Assembly: GCF_001280595.1 (NCBI RefSeq) | Contig: NZ_LITU01000053.1 | Coordinates: forward strand, 413,822 to 477,821 | DNA length: 64,000 bases | Direction: 5' to 3' | From: Paenibacillus xylanivorans | GTDB lineage: Bacteria; Bacillota; Bacilli; Paenibacillales; Paenibacillaceae | Shown here: piece after piece, positions 40,511 to 50,016 of the stretch | How the letters are laid out: the number at the start of each line of letters is the position of its first letter | Position numbering within the stretch: the stretch's first letter is position 1 | Notes under the pieces: model-generated | The model's input: the letters and a program-made list of their open reading frames with translations, nothing else | What the model was told of the DNA's origin: nothing | Databases searched by the model: none | Translations under genes and position numbers: made by a program

Positions 40511-42244
40511 ATGAACTGTGGTTTGCAAAAGATGTTCTATAAGTATGTGTGGTCGTCCAATTGGTGGAATCAGGGACGTGAAGACACGCAGGTGAAACAC
40601 TTGGAACTTCGCTGTTGTAAAAATGACAGCGCCGCCTTTCAGGCGTTAATCAGCTCAGATCAAGAGGATATGCTCGTTACGATTAACCGGGATGCATTGT
40701 TATGGAAGGGCGGCCCGATCAAAATCGTGCGCTGCGAGGTGGAAACCGATGCTCCCTGCAAGATCGATCTTCAGCTTATCGGGTTAATTGAGGATGATAA
40801 TCGCGTTATGACTTCAGATGTTCTGCTGGATGAACCCTATCAATTGCTTAGGAAGCGCCAGATTCAACCTTTGTGGGTGGAGCTTTATGCTGATGATTCC
40901 GTTGTAAGCGGTCAATATGAAGGCAAGCTGAAATTCTACACGCATACGATGTTCGAGGATGAGGTTTTGGAGAAAGAACTGACGTTTCGTTTAACGATCA
41001 GTGAACAAGTACTGCCGGAGCCTCAAAATTATACTTTCGTTTTGGACTTGTGGCAGCATAACTGTAATATTGCAAGAAAATATGATGTTTCCTATTGGTC
41101 CGAGGAACATTTCACGCTTCTTGATTCGTATCTTCACAGCTTGTCTCAGCTTGGACAAAAGGCGTTGACGCTTGTTGTTTCAGAGGAGCCATGGAGCGGA
41201 CAACGATCATTTATCGATGCTGAGCCATCGGACTTGAATGAATACAGTATCGTTCAAATCGTGAGACGGAGCGACGGTCGATTTGACTATGATTTTACGC
41301 ACTTGGATCGGTATGTTGAGATAGGAGAGAAGCACGGAATATGCAAAGAAATAGAAGTATTCGGCTTGATCAATATTTTGAAGCATGAGGATGAAGGGTT
41401 CGGGGGAGTTGTGGACGATTACCCCGATGCCATTCGCGTCCGCTATTATGATGAAGAAACCGGGAGCTATAAGTTTATCCGGAATAAATCAGATCTTAGC
41501 GCTTATATAGTGGCACTAGAGCAGCACTTTATCTCAAAAAATTGGATTGACCGTGTTCGCGTTGTTGCCGATGAACCGGCTGATATCTGCTTATTTGAGG
41601 AAAGTTTAGCATGCTTGCGCGACATGGCGCCATCATTCCGCTATAAAGCAGCGATCAATCATACCGAGTTCATTCGTAAACATATCAAAGGAATCGTTGA
41701 TTATGTGCCTGTTCTTGACTGTGCGGCGGAGGAGTTTGAACAGCTAAAACAGCTTAGAGAGGACGTGAAGGGGACATTTACGTTTTACGTTTGCTGCTCG
41801 CCGGAGAAACCGAACACTTTTCTCAGTTCACCGTCGATTGAGTCTAGGGTGATCCCTTGGCTCGCAGAGAAGCTGAAATTGGATGGCTTTTTACGTTGGA
41901 ATTATACGGTGTGGCCCGACAAGCCTCTGGAGAGACTTTCCTATCGTCCTTTGATTTGGAAAGCTGGCGATACGAATTTTGTCTACCCGGGAAAAAGGGG
42001 AAAACCGCTGCTTTCGCTGCGTTATAAGTGGCTGCAACGAGGCATCCGCGATTACGAATATATGCAGATAGCAAAGCAGAATGGACAGGAAGAGCAGGTT
42101 GAAAAGATTCTCCAGCAAGTATTCCGATTCGATCATCCGAGAGAGCTTGCACCCTCCTCTGGCAAAACGGCCATGCAGTTATACAGTTTTAATATCGAGG
42201 ACTACGATCGATTATATGAGATTGAGAACGGACAAACAGAATGA
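40511..42244 (+). CDS. DUF4091 glycoside-hydrolase-like protein
   Basis: 577 residues from ATG 40511 (GGAGG 11 bases ahead); a GTG at 40499 overlaps that site. No signal peptide. N-terminal beta-sandwich region, a central barrel-like part (YTFVLDLWQHNCNIARKYDV, DRVRVVADEPADICLFEE) and the C-terminal DUF4091 module with DGFLRWNYTVWPDKPLER and RGIRDYEYMQIA. DUF4091 proteins are often found in carbohydrate loci and are thought to be glycosidases; no activity can be assigned. Follows the importer in the operon and precedes GH29. Confidence 0.85.
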   Translation: MNCGLQKMFYKYVWSSNWWNQGREDTQVKHLELRCCKNDSAAFQALISSDQEDMLVTINRDALLWKGGPIKIVRCEVETDAPCKIDLQLIGLIEDDNRVMTSDVLLDEPYQLLRKRQIQPLWVELYADDSVVSGQYEGKLKFYTHTMFEDEVLEKELTFRLTISEQVLPEPQNYTFVLDLWQHNCNIARKYDVSYWSEEHFTLLDSYLHSLSQLGQKALTLVVSEEPWSGQRSFIDAEPSDLNEYSIVQIVRRSDGRFDYDFTHLDRYVEIGEKHGICKEIEVFGLINILKHEDEGFGGVVDDYPDAIRVRYYDEETGSYKFIRNKSDLSAYIVALEQHFISKNWIDRVRVVADEPADICLFEESLACLRDMAPSFRYKAAINHTEFIRKHIKGIVDYVPVLDCAAEEFEQLKQLREDVKGTFTFYVCCSPEKPNTFLSSPSIESRVIPWLAEKLKLDGFLRWNYTVWPDKPLERLSYRPLIWKAGDTNFVYPGKRGKPLLSLRYKWLQRGIRDYEYMQIAKQNGQEEQVEKILQQVFRFDHPRELAPSSGKTAMQLYSFNIEDYDRLYEIENGQTE

Positions 42245-42284
42245 ACAGCTGTATTAAACAATGGGATGAGAAAGGTGTGATCAT

Positions 42285-43541
42285 ATGAATCTTGTTCAAA
42301 AATTAACACCATCAGCCAAACAACTTGCTTTTCAAAAATGGGAATTTGGATTGTTTCTTCATTTCGGACTTCGCACCTTTTATGAAGGATATGTCGATTT
42401 CGATGAAAGGCAGATGGATCCGGCTGCTTTCAATCCTGTTGACTTAGACTGTGAGCAGTGGATCCGGTCGGCCAAAGAAGCCGGAATGAACTATGCTGTG
42501 TTAACTGCGAAGCACCATGACGGCTTTTCCAATTGGCCTTCCGACTACAGTCGATTTAGTGTGGCGGCTTCTCAATGGAAGGGTGGACAAGGGGATGTCA
42601 TACGCGAATTTGTTGATGCTTGCCGAAAATATGATATGAAACCAGGCTTGTACTATTCACCGTATGATGGTTCAGCTGACTTTTACACCCAAGATGCGAA
42701 GGCCTACGACGATTATTTCGTCAATCAAATAACAGAGTTGCTCACGCAATATGGTTACATCGATATTCTGTGGTTTGACGGTTGTGGCTCTGAGGGACAT
42801 TCATATGATTGGAAACGTATTATTGATGAAATTCGCCGCTTGCAGCCTCATATTTTAATTTTTAATATGGGTGACCCCGACTTTCGGTGGGTTGGGAACG
42901 AGGATGGTATTGCACCTATTCCATGCTGGAATGAAGTGGACTCAACGGAATTTTCAATTTTAACGGAAAAGAAAGAGCAATTGGGTGAGCACCTATGGCT
43001 GCCAGCGGAATGTGACGTCCAAATAAGGGGAGATTGGTTTTATAGCGATAGCAATGAACTTACCCTGAAAAGTACAGAAGAACTTATGGGCATTTATTAT
43101 CATTCCGTTGGCCGGGGTGCAAACCTGCTCCTGAATATTGGACCGGATCGCAACGGTCTGCTTCCGGAGAAAGATGTAGAGAGAGTGTTAGAATTCGGTT
43201 CGGAAATTCGCCGTTTCGAACGTCCATTTGCAACAATTGAGCAATGTAGAAGAATTGAAAAATCGTGGGTTTACGAGACGGAGGTGCCCCAGTTGCTCGA
43301 CCACGTTATCATCCAAGAGGATCTTACAGATGGTGAAAATATACGAAGCTTCAAGATTGACATCATCACTCAAAAGTCAAGACGACCTGTAACCATTTAT
43401 GAGGGGCAACATATAGGTCATAAGGCAATTATTCGAATCCCTGCGATCAAAATCCAGGGTGTTATTGTTGAAATCACCGAAAGTGACCAAGAGGCAGTAC
43501 TTCAGGAACTAAGCTTCCATCATGTTGGGAGCGGGAAATGA
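42285..43541 (+). CDS. GH29 alpha-L-fucosidase-like enzyme
   Basis: 418 residues, cytoplasmic (no signal). GH29 marks: FGLFLHFGLRTFYEGYVDF, YAVLTAKHHDGFSNWPS (substrate-binding HH), and the nucleophile D165 in DILWFDGCGSEG. C-terminal GRGANLLLNIGPDRNGLLP is the usual end of the catalytic domain, followed by a short beta-rich part. Removes alpha-L-fucose or a similar residue from the imported oligosaccharide. GAAAGG lies before ATG. Last gene of the second importer operon, before a terminator. Confidence 0.92.
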   Translation: MNLVQKLTPSAKQLAFQKWEFGLFLHFGLRTFYEGYVDFDERQMDPAAFNPVDLDCEQWIRSAKEAGMNYAVLTAKHHDGFSNWPSDYSRFSVAASQWKGGQGDVIREFVDACRKYDMKPGLYYSPYDGSADFYTQDAKAYDDYFVNQITELLTQYGYIDILWFDGCGSEGHSYDWKRIIDEIRRLQPHILIFNMGDPDFRWVGNEDGIAPIPCWNEVDSTEFSILTEKKEQLGEHLWLPAECDVQIRGDWFYSDSNELTLKSTEELMGIYYHSVGRGANLLLNIGPDRNGLLPEKDVERVLEFGSEIRRFERPFATIEQCRRIEKSWVYETEVPQLLDHVIIQEDLTDGENIRSFKIDIITQKSRRPVTIYEGQHIGHKAIIRIPAIKIQGVIVEITESDQEAVLQELSFHHVGSGK

Positions 43542-43582
43542 GGTCGTGTATTAGTTACGTGGGGGGAGACTAAGAATGGTTC

Positions 43583-43618
43583 CATTAAAAGCCGCTATTA
43601 GCGGCTTTTAATGTTTTA
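43583..43618 (+). terminator. Terminator of the second importer operon
   Basis: CATTAAAAGCCGCTA / TAGCGGCTTTTAATG perfect palindrome, then TTTT. The rest of the 344-base gap 43542-43885 holds no clear gene; a 12-codon frame at 43735 after AAAGGAA is too short to call. Confidence 0.82.
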
Positions 43619-43885
43619 AAGTATCAAGTTCTTGTCCCCATCTTATCATCTGTTATATGTTAGAAACTTCAAGAATTTTATGTCAGGCAGGAGTAATGAA
43701 TAGGAGTGTAGAAAGCAGAAAGGAATGGCTCGAATGAATCAAATAACGCTTAGTAAAGCTCGAAACTAATTTCTTCATGAAACCGCTTTACGAGATTGCT
43801 TTTCGAACAATACACACAGGTTAATTGCTATGAAGTTGTAATTTGATAAGGACTGCTCTGATAATTAATGAAATGAGGTGTGGTA

Positions 43886-44416
43886 ATGGAGTACGTTAGG
43901 GATTACGCCATGTATGCATCCGTATTTGGTCTGTTTAGTTTTATCTGGTTCGGTTGGGCACAAGAAAGGCCCAGGCCAAGTTGGCGATTATATATTGGCA
44001 TAGCATCCTGTATTGCCCTTTTAGTATGCTTAATGGGTGTCTATCTAAGCGTAACGAACTGGAATGCACCATCGGCTTTGATGGAGGCTTCCGCCTTCCG
44101 AGATTATTTAATTTCCTTTTATGCCGAATTTGTTTTGGCTGGTGCTGGTGCTTTTGTACTAATCAGATTGAAGCGCAAAGATTATATCGCCCCTTGGATC
44201 GCTTTTATCGTTGGAATTCATTTTATTAGCCTCAAAAGTGTATTTGATGATCCTAGCTTATGGATTCTGGCAGCCCTTTTGGTTGCCGTCGTAATTGTTT
44301 CCATATTTTTATCCCCTAAGCTCCAAGTGGCGAACAGCGCAATTACGGGTATTGGTGCCGGCACGGTTTTATTCGGCTTTGCCCTGTTAGGTTTGCTACG
44401 GTTTATCACAGTTTAG
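43886..44416 (+). CDS. Multi-spanning membrane protein of unknown function
   Basis: 176 residues from ATG 43886, preceded by GAGGTG. Five to six hydrophobic segments, with short charged loops such as ERPRPSWR and LKRKDY. I do not recognise a family; similar small proteins are annotated as hypothetical membrane proteins in Paenibacillus. Monocistronic. Confidence 0.75.
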   Translation: MEYVRDYAMYASVFGLFSFIWFGWAQERPRPSWRLYIGIASCIALLVCLMGVYLSVTNWNAPSALMEASAFRDYLISFYAEFVLAGAGAFVLIRLKRKDYIAPWIAFIVGIHFISLKSVFDDPSLWILAALLVAVVIVSIFLSPKLQVANSAITGIGAGTVLFGFALLGLLRFITV

Positions 44417-44516
44417 TGACGATGGTGGGTTAGCTAAATACCATTTAAAACACGACATAGGTGGAGGTTTGCTATAATGCTATAAAAATATGCTAAAGAA
44501 ATATGACAAAAGACAA

Positions 44517-44556
44517 GAAACAGCAGTCAGTAAGTAGCTGCTGTTTCTCCTTTTCT
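44517..44556 (+). terminator. Terminator after the small membrane protein
   Basis: GAAACAGCAG / CTGCTGTTTC with an 11-base loop, followed by TCCTTTTCT. The remainder of the 397-base gap to 44813 is AT-rich and has an inverted element CATATGGA / TCCATATA around a T-run at 44688-44709, near the GH26 promoter. Confidence 0.75.
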
Positions 44557-44813
44557 GTTGCTTACATGTGTTTTGTTGTGATATTGAAAACTAAAATTGT
44601 TAACTTTCGTGGAGTGATCATTCCTCAGGACTATCTTAATTTTAATTTGCCCATTGTGTAAATTTACTCAAGAGGCAAATTTGTTCATATGGATTTTTTT
44701 GTCCATATATTTGCAAAAATTGATATATATGCTATCTTTACAATGAAATCGCCATCATGAGTGGACAGAGGAATCATTCTTTATCATATTTTAAAATGGG
44801 AAGGAAGATGATA

Positions 44814-46241
44814 ATGAAGATTTTGCTCAAAAAGACAGGCGTATTAATGCTGGCATTGACTCTGCTTCTTGGATTGATGACGGTACCCGTTCATGCAGAT
44901 TCACCACTTTTTACGATCGAGAGCGAAAACGCTTTACTTTCCTCCGATCTTCAAGTGACGACAGAAATTTACGGACAACCCAAGCCCGGATTTTCTGGAA
45001 GTGGATTTGTCTGGATGCAGAATTCCGGCACGATATCCTTCACTGTGACTGTTCCGGAAACGGGCATGTATGCCATCTCCACCCGATACATGCAGGAGTT
45101 AAGTGCTGACGGCAGACTTCAATATCTATCGGTTAATGGTGTTACCAAGGGCTCGTATATGCTGCCTTACACAACCACATGGTCCGATTTCAATTTTGGT
45201 TTTCAGAAGCTGAATCAGGGAAGTAACACGATTCAATTGAAGGCTGGCTGGGGATTTGCTTATTTCGACATCTTCACTGTGGATTATGCCAATTTGGATC
45301 CTTTGGAGGTTCAGCCTGTTCTTACCGATTCCCAAGCCACACCTGAGACTCAACTTCTGATGAATTATTTAACCGAGGTTTATGGCAATCACATTATCTC
45401 CGGCCAGCAGGAGATTTACGGAGGTGGAAATGATGGCAATACGGAGTTGGAGTTTGATTGGATTCATAATTTAACAGGGAAGTATCCGGCTATCCGCGGC
45501 TTTGATTTTATGAACTATAATCCGCTCTACGGATGGGAAGATGGTACAACGGATCGAATGATCGATTGGGTGAATAACCGGGATGGAATCGCGACAGCTT
45601 CCTGGCATATCAATGTGCCCCGAAATTTCACGACCTACCAGCTTGGGGATCATGTGGATTGGAAGGAGGCGACCTACAAGCCAACAGAAACCAATTTTAA
45701 TACAGCAAATGCCGTAATTCCTGGTACGAAAGAATATCAATACGTAATGAGTACTATTGATGATCTGGCGGAACAACTGTTGATTCTGCAAGATAACAAT
45801 GTGCCCGTTCTTTTCCGGCCATATCATGAGGCAGAGGGCAATGGTGGGTTAAATGGGGAAGGCGCGTGGTTCTGGTGGGCTTCCGCAGGTGCGGATGTAT
45901 ACAAACAACTATGGGATCTGCTCTATACTGAACTTACAGAAACGTACGATTTGCACAACTTGATTTGGACTTACAACAGCTACGTGTATAACACTTCTCC
46001 TGCATGGTATCCTGGAGACGATCAGGTAGATATTGTCGGTTATGATAAATACAATACGATATACAACCGCAATGACGGTCTGTCGGGTGTACCGAATGAG
46101 GATGCTATTACCTCGATCTTCTATCAGCTGGTTGATTTAACTGACGGCAAGAAAATGGTGGCCATGACGGAGAACGACACCGTCCCAAGTGTACAGAATC
46201 TGACTGAGGAAAAATCAGGGTGGCTCTACTTCTGTCCATGA
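44814..46241 (+). CDS. Secreted GH26 mannanase, catalytic part ended by an in-frame TGA
   Basis: 475 residues from ATG 44814 (AAGGA eight bases ahead; 44808 is an alternative). Signal peptide ends VPVHA. A CBM35-like module (about 32-155) comes first: SGSGFVWMQNSGTISFTVTV to YFDIFTVDY. Then the GH26 barrel with the acid/base E339 in FRPYHEAEG and the nucleophile E453 in MVAMTENDTVPS. Codon 476 is TGA (46239-46241) where the family has Trp in LYFCPWYGEHL; the frame then continues without shift for 384 more codons. The product keeps both catalytic residues but loses the last barrel residues and the binding modules. Beta-mannan is the expected substrate. Confidence 0.85.
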   Translation: MKILLKKTGVLMLALTLLLGLMTVPVHADSPLFTIESENALLSSDLQVTTEIYGQPKPGFSGSGFVWMQNSGTISFTVTVPETGMYAISTRYMQELSADGRLQYLSVNGVTKGSYMLPYTTTWSDFNFGFQKLNQGSNTIQLKAGWGFAYFDIFTVDYANLDPLEVQPVLTDSQATPETQLLMNYLTEVYGNHIISGQQEIYGGGNDGNTELEFDWIHNLTGKYPAIRGFDFMNYNPLYGWEDGTTDRMIDWVNNRDGIATASWHINVPRNFTTYQLGDHVDWKEATYKPTETNFNTANAVIPGTKEYQYVMSTIDDLAEQLLILQDNNVPVLFRPYHEAEGNGGLNGEGAWFWWASAGADVYKQLWDLLYTELTETYDLHNLIWTYNSYVYNTSPAWYPGDDQVDIVGYDKYNTIYNRNDGLSGVPNEDAITSIFYQLVDLTDGKKMVAMTENDTVPSVQNLTEEKSGWLYFCP

Positions 46242-46256
46242 TATGGCGAGCATCTC

Positions 46257-47393
46257 ATGAGTTCTGCCTTTAATTATCCGGCAACTCTGAAAACGCTTTA
46301 TCAAAGTGATTATGTGATTACGCTGGATGAACTGCCTAATTTGAAGGTTAACAATCCATCAACAAATGCGTCCCTCACACCTACAACCGTCGAATTTGAT
46401 AAATACACACCCAATTCAAGCGACAAAGCCATAACCGTGAATTTTAACGGTAATACGTTAACCGCTCTCCGGGTAGGTACTACTGCATTGACTGCAAATC
46501 AGGATTATACGTTAAGCGGAAGTACGTTGCTGTTAAAAAAAGAATTCTTGGCCGGGCTGCCGGTTGGTGATCATTCGATCGTTTTTGATTTTAATCAAGG
46601 ACAAGATCCTGTATTAAAAGTTAAAATTGTCGATTCAACACCAAGCGCAAGCGCTGTAATTTCGCCCGTGAATACGACATTTGATAAAGCAGCGAATCTA
46701 GCGCAGGATGTTTCCTTGTCCCTTACCTTAAACGGAAAACAGCTCACGAGCATAACGAATGGAAATTATACGCTTGTATCGGACCAGGATTATCCGGCAT
46801 CAAGTACGGCTATCGTTTTGCGCAAATCTTATCTTTCCACGCTGCCGCTAGGCCAGAATGCGATAACCTTTCATTTCAGCGGAGGGAATAACGCTGTTCT
46901 TACAGTAAATGTAGTGGACAGCAGTGTTTCAGTACCCTCTGGGGACTTGACGATCCAATCCTTTAACGGTAATAAAAGTGTGTCCACTAACGGAATTTCA
47001 CCTAAATTCAAAGTAGTCAACAATGGTAATTCGGCGATTCAATTGAGTGATGTGAAAATAAGGTATTACTATACGATTGACGGGGAAGAAGCACAGAGCT
47101 TCTGGTCTGACTGGGCAAGTATCGGGAGTGCAAATGTAACCAGCAAATTCGTTAAATTGGCAACTCCAGTTGCCGGAGCGGATTATGTTTTGGAAGTTGG
47201 TTTTTCGAGTTCCGCCGGAACGCTTAATACCGGACAAAGTGCAGAAATTCAAGCACGGTTCTCTAAAAACAACTGGTCCAATTACAACCAGGCTAACGAT
47301 TACTCGTTTAAGGCATCCAGTACTCAGTTCGCAAACAATGAACAGGTTACCGGGTATATCAACGGTCAACTGGTTTGGGGGATCGAGCCGTAA
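46257..47393 (+). pseudogene. Severed C-terminal part of the GH26 enzyme: X2-X2-CBM3
   Basis: Same frame as the GH26 gene, five codons after its TGA. It opens with the end of the GH26 domain (YGEHLMSSAFNYPATLKTLYQSDYVITLDELP, position 46242-46337). Two X2 (CBM_X2, PF03442-type) Ig-like modules follow, about 46370-46645 and 46650-46920, each with a TFDK/EFDK opening. A CBM3 module (46950-47393) with GISPKFKVVNNG, IRYYYTIDGE and WSNYNQANDYSF should bind crystalline cellulose. There is no signal peptide and only a weak GCGAG before ATG 46257, so separate expression would be futile. Full-length ancestor would be about 860 residues. Confidence 0.82.
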
Positions 47394-47411
47394 GCAGGCA
47401 AGAATAATAAA

Positions 47412-47455
47412 GGTTGGAGCGGGGTTATCCCCTGCTCCAGCCTTTTATTTTTGGG
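47412..47455 (+). terminator. Terminator of the GH26 gene
   Basis: GGTTGGAGC-GGG / CCC-GCTCCAGCC followed by TTTTATTTTT. Confidence 0.87.
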
Positions 47456-47554
47456 ATGGCCGAAAGTCGAGAGAAAAGAATATAAAGAGGAGTCTACGAA
47501 AGGAACATGTTATGATGGGTAGGATGCTAATTTTTCAGAAGGAGATCAAAATCA

Positions 47555-47992
47555 ATGTTTGTAAAAAAATGGTTAGGTGCTTTACTTTTTATTCTGGCTA
47601 CTATCCTGTTTACAGGATGCGCACTCGAACCGGTTTCATTAAATGGCTCATCTCAAGAGAGTGCAGCTCTAACGCAATTTGATGAAGTGGCCAAGTATAT
47701 TTCGGAGCATAATGAACTTCCGGAAAATTATATAACCAAGAAAGAGGCTAGAGAATTAGGATGGGAGCCTAGCAATGGTAATTTGGAAAAAGTGGCACCA
47801 GGCAAAAGCATTGGCGGCGACGTATTTCAAAATCGGGAAGGGCTGTTGCCCAAGAAAAAAGGAAGAACCTGGTACGAAGCAGACATTAACTATTCGGGAG
47901 GAACGCGGGGGAGCGATCGGATTTTATACTCCAATGATGGTTTGATCTATAAAACAACCGACCACTATCGTACGTTTGAGCAGATCGAATAG
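47555..47992 (+). CDS. Barnase-family ribonuclease with lipoprotein-like signal
   Basis: 145 residues from ATG 47555, after AGAAGGAGA. The body closely follows barnase: FDEVAKYISEHNELPENYIT, KKEARELGWEPSNGNLEKVA, PGKSIGGDVFQNREGLLP and RGSDRILYSNDGLIYKTTDHY. The general base E108, R122 and the general acid H137 keep the spacing of E73, R87 and H102 of barnase. Cleaves RNA after guanine. Unlike classic barnase, the signal peptide ends in LFTGCALE, a probable lipobox (Cys22), so the enzyme may be tethered to the outer face of the membrane. The barstar gene follows 15 bases later. Confidence 0.93.
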   Translation: MFVKKWLGALLFILATILFTGCALEPVSLNGSSQESAALTQFDEVAKYISEHNELPENYITKKEARELGWEPSNGNLEKVAPGKSIGGDVFQNREGLLPKKKGRTWYEADINYSGGTRGSDRILYSNDGLIYKTTDHYRTFEQIE

Positions 47993-48007
47993 GGAGAGGG
48001 TGATATC

Positions 48008-48280
48008 ATGAAAACCGTAGTCATCAATGGAAGGGACATTCATGGAAAGGAAGAATTACATGACGTCCTTCAGGCCAGACTTGAATTAGATCCAACGTAT
48101 GGTCGGAATTTGGATGCATTGTGGGATTGCTTGACTGGCTTCATCCCAATGCCACTTACCATTCAGTGGCTTGATTTTGATGCAACCAGGAGGTCCCTTG
48201 GAGAATACGCAGATCGTTTATTGGACCTGATGCGTGAAGCTGAAGAAGAATTGGAAGGATTCAATTTTGAATTAAAATGA
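48008..48280 (+). CDS. Barstar-family ribonuclease inhibitor
   Basis: 90 residues, the normal barstar size. The inhibitory helix and loop are intact: YGRNLDALWDCLTGF, where D36 and D40 correspond to barstar D35 and D39 that plug the barnase active site. No signal peptide, so it protects the cytoplasm from enzyme that has not been exported. Cotranscribed 15 bases after the barnase-like gene, preceded by GGGAGAGG. Confidence 0.94.
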   Translation: MKTVVINGRDIHGKEELHDVLQARLELDPTYGRNLDALWDCLTGFIPMPLTIQWLDFDATRRSLGEYADRLLDLMREAEEELEGFNFELK

Positions 48281-48306
48281 TATAAAAGTTAAAACATGAG
48301 AATTTG

Positions 48307-48336
48307 AAGCGAGCCGATTTTGGCTCGCTTTTTTAC
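48307..48336 (+). terminator. Terminator of the barnase-barstar operon
   Basis: AAGCGAGCC / GGCTCGCTT with six-base loop, then TTTTTT. The rest of the 324-base gap to 48604 has a weak repeat ATGAC-CAAT / ATTG-GTCAT at 48491-48522 and nothing else. Confidence 0.88.
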
Positions 48337-48604
48337 TGTACATTTTATCTGTGTTATTCAATTGAAAGCTGTCATTTAACTGTGGGCGTGCTTCGGATTT
48401 TAGATGAAAGAGCAACTGTTTACTTTTATTAGCTATGCCTTGGGTATGGAGGTCCTGTAGTTTAGGGGCCTCTTTAAAAAACAATAAAAATGACTGACAA
48501 TCATTCATTCATTGTTGTCATAAAGGACTAAATAGGTCACAGCTAGCATTATTCTGAAGCAATTGGTAAATAATATAATTTAAAACTAAGGGAGAATAAC
48601 TGGC

Positions 48605-49819
48605 ATGCATCGTAAGCAAAATTTAAAAATGAAGAAAGTAGATTTATCACATTTAGAACAATATAGCCAACTGTTACGTTATGTATTTCAGGTCACTCAT
48701 AATGATCTTCACAAACATGGATGGAAAGAAAGCGAAATCCTCCATGAGAAGTCACCTGTTTTACAACAAGCAGATGTACTTGGATGGTTTGACGGAGAAA
48801 AATTGATTTCTCAGGTATCCATATATCCATTTGAGGTTCGGATATTTAACCAAACTTACGCTATGGGTGGCGTAACAGGTGTAGGTACTTTTCCTGAATA
48901 TTCCGGTCAAGGCTTAATGAACAAACTGCTGCTGCAAGCTCTCACCAATATGCGTGAAAAGAAACAATCCATTTCTTATTTGTATCCGTATTCCATACCG
49001 TATTATCGACGTAAAGGATGGGAAATCATTTCTGATAAAATTGTATTCGAGGTTCAAGACTTCCAATTACCCAAAAACAAACCCGTTCCAGGAGATGTGG
49101 CACGTGTAGAACCCGAAAGCGAAGATGTGAGGACGGCTTATGAACGTTTCTCCATGCAAACTCATGGGGCCATGCTGCGAAAAGAACTTGCGTGGAGTGA
49201 GTACTGGCGATGGGATTCAGATGACTTAACTGCAGCTGTCTATTATGGGGAAGACGGTCAACCTGATGGCTACATATTATATTGGATTGAAGAAGAAGTA
49301 TTTCACGTCAAAGATATGATTTTCATTCATGAAGAGGCGCGAAGTGGGCTATGGAATTTCATTAGTGCGCATTTTTCAATGATTTCCAAGGTAGTTGGCA
49401 ATATTCATACGGATGAACAGCTTGCCTTTCTGCTGGAAGATGCTGATATTAAGGAAACGATTTCCCCTTACTTTATGGCACGGATCGTGGACATAGAGCA
49501 ATTTATTTCAAAATATCCGTTCAAACCCGCAGCGATGGAGAGAGAATGGACCTTTACATTGCAGGACCCTTTGCTGTCCTGGAATCAAGGCACATTTACA
49601 CTACACATTGAACCGAGTGGAAGCGGAAGAGTGATTCGAAGTCAAAGCAGACGCAGTGAAGACAGCATAAACATCCAAACCATGACAACCATGTTGTTAG
49701 GCTATAAGCGTCCTGAGTATTTGCATAAGATTGGCCGCATTAAATGTGATCCAGAAACGCTTGATTTGTTAGAAGATGCTATCGAGCAGCAGGCGCCTTA
49801 CTTTTCTGATTACTTTTAA
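48605..49819 (+). CDS. Eis-like GNAT N-acetyltransferase
   Basis: 404 residues. N-terminal GNAT domain with acetyl-CoA motif GGVTGVGTFPEYSGQGLMNKLL and SYLYPYSIPYYRRKGWE; a second GNAT-like domain and a C-terminal SCP2-like domain (FTLQDPLLSWNQGTFTLHIE) complete the three-domain plan of the Eis family, which is usually about 400 residues. Eis enzymes acetylate aminoglycosides or other amines at several sites. Here the substrate is unknown. GGGAGAA lies before ATG. Single gene with a terminator. Confidence 0.9.
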   Translation: MHRKQNLKMKKVDLSHLEQYSQLLRYVFQVTHNDLHKHGWKESEILHEKSPVLQQADVLGWFDGEKLISQVSIYPFEVRIFNQTYAMGGVTGVGTFPEYSGQGLMNKLLLQALTNMREKKQSISYLYPYSIPYYRRKGWEIISDKIVFEVQDFQLPKNKPVPGDVARVEPESEDVRTAYERFSMQTHGAMLRKELAWSEYWRWDSDDLTAAVYYGEDGQPDGYILYWIEEEVFHVKDMIFIHEEARSGLWNFISAHFSMISKVVGNIHTDEQLAFLLEDADIKETISPYFMARIVDIEQFISKYPFKPAAMEREWTFTLQDPLLSWNQGTFTLHIEPSGSGRVIRSQSRRSEDSINIQTMTTMLLGYKRPEYLHKIGRIKCDPETLDLLEDAIEQQAPYFSDYF

Positions 49820-49903
49820 TATTCAAAGTAGTGAACAGCATTCCCTTATGAATGGTGAATTAGCATGATCTCGTTCTCCGTCTGGAGATCTGTGGTTAAA
49901 GTT

Positions 49904-49949
49904 AAAACAACCCGTATTGAGTTTTATCAATACGGGTTGTTTTTTATTT
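49904..49949. terminator. Terminator between the Eis-like and dapA-like genes
   Basis: AAAACAACCCGTATTGA / TCAATACGGGTTGTTTT with a six-base loop and T-rich flanks on both strands, so it can serve both converging genes. Confidence 0.88.
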
Positions 49950-50016
49950 CCAAACCAATCTGACTTACTATATCAGACTGAATGTATTCATAGGTCATAG
50001 CAAGATATGCTTTTGT

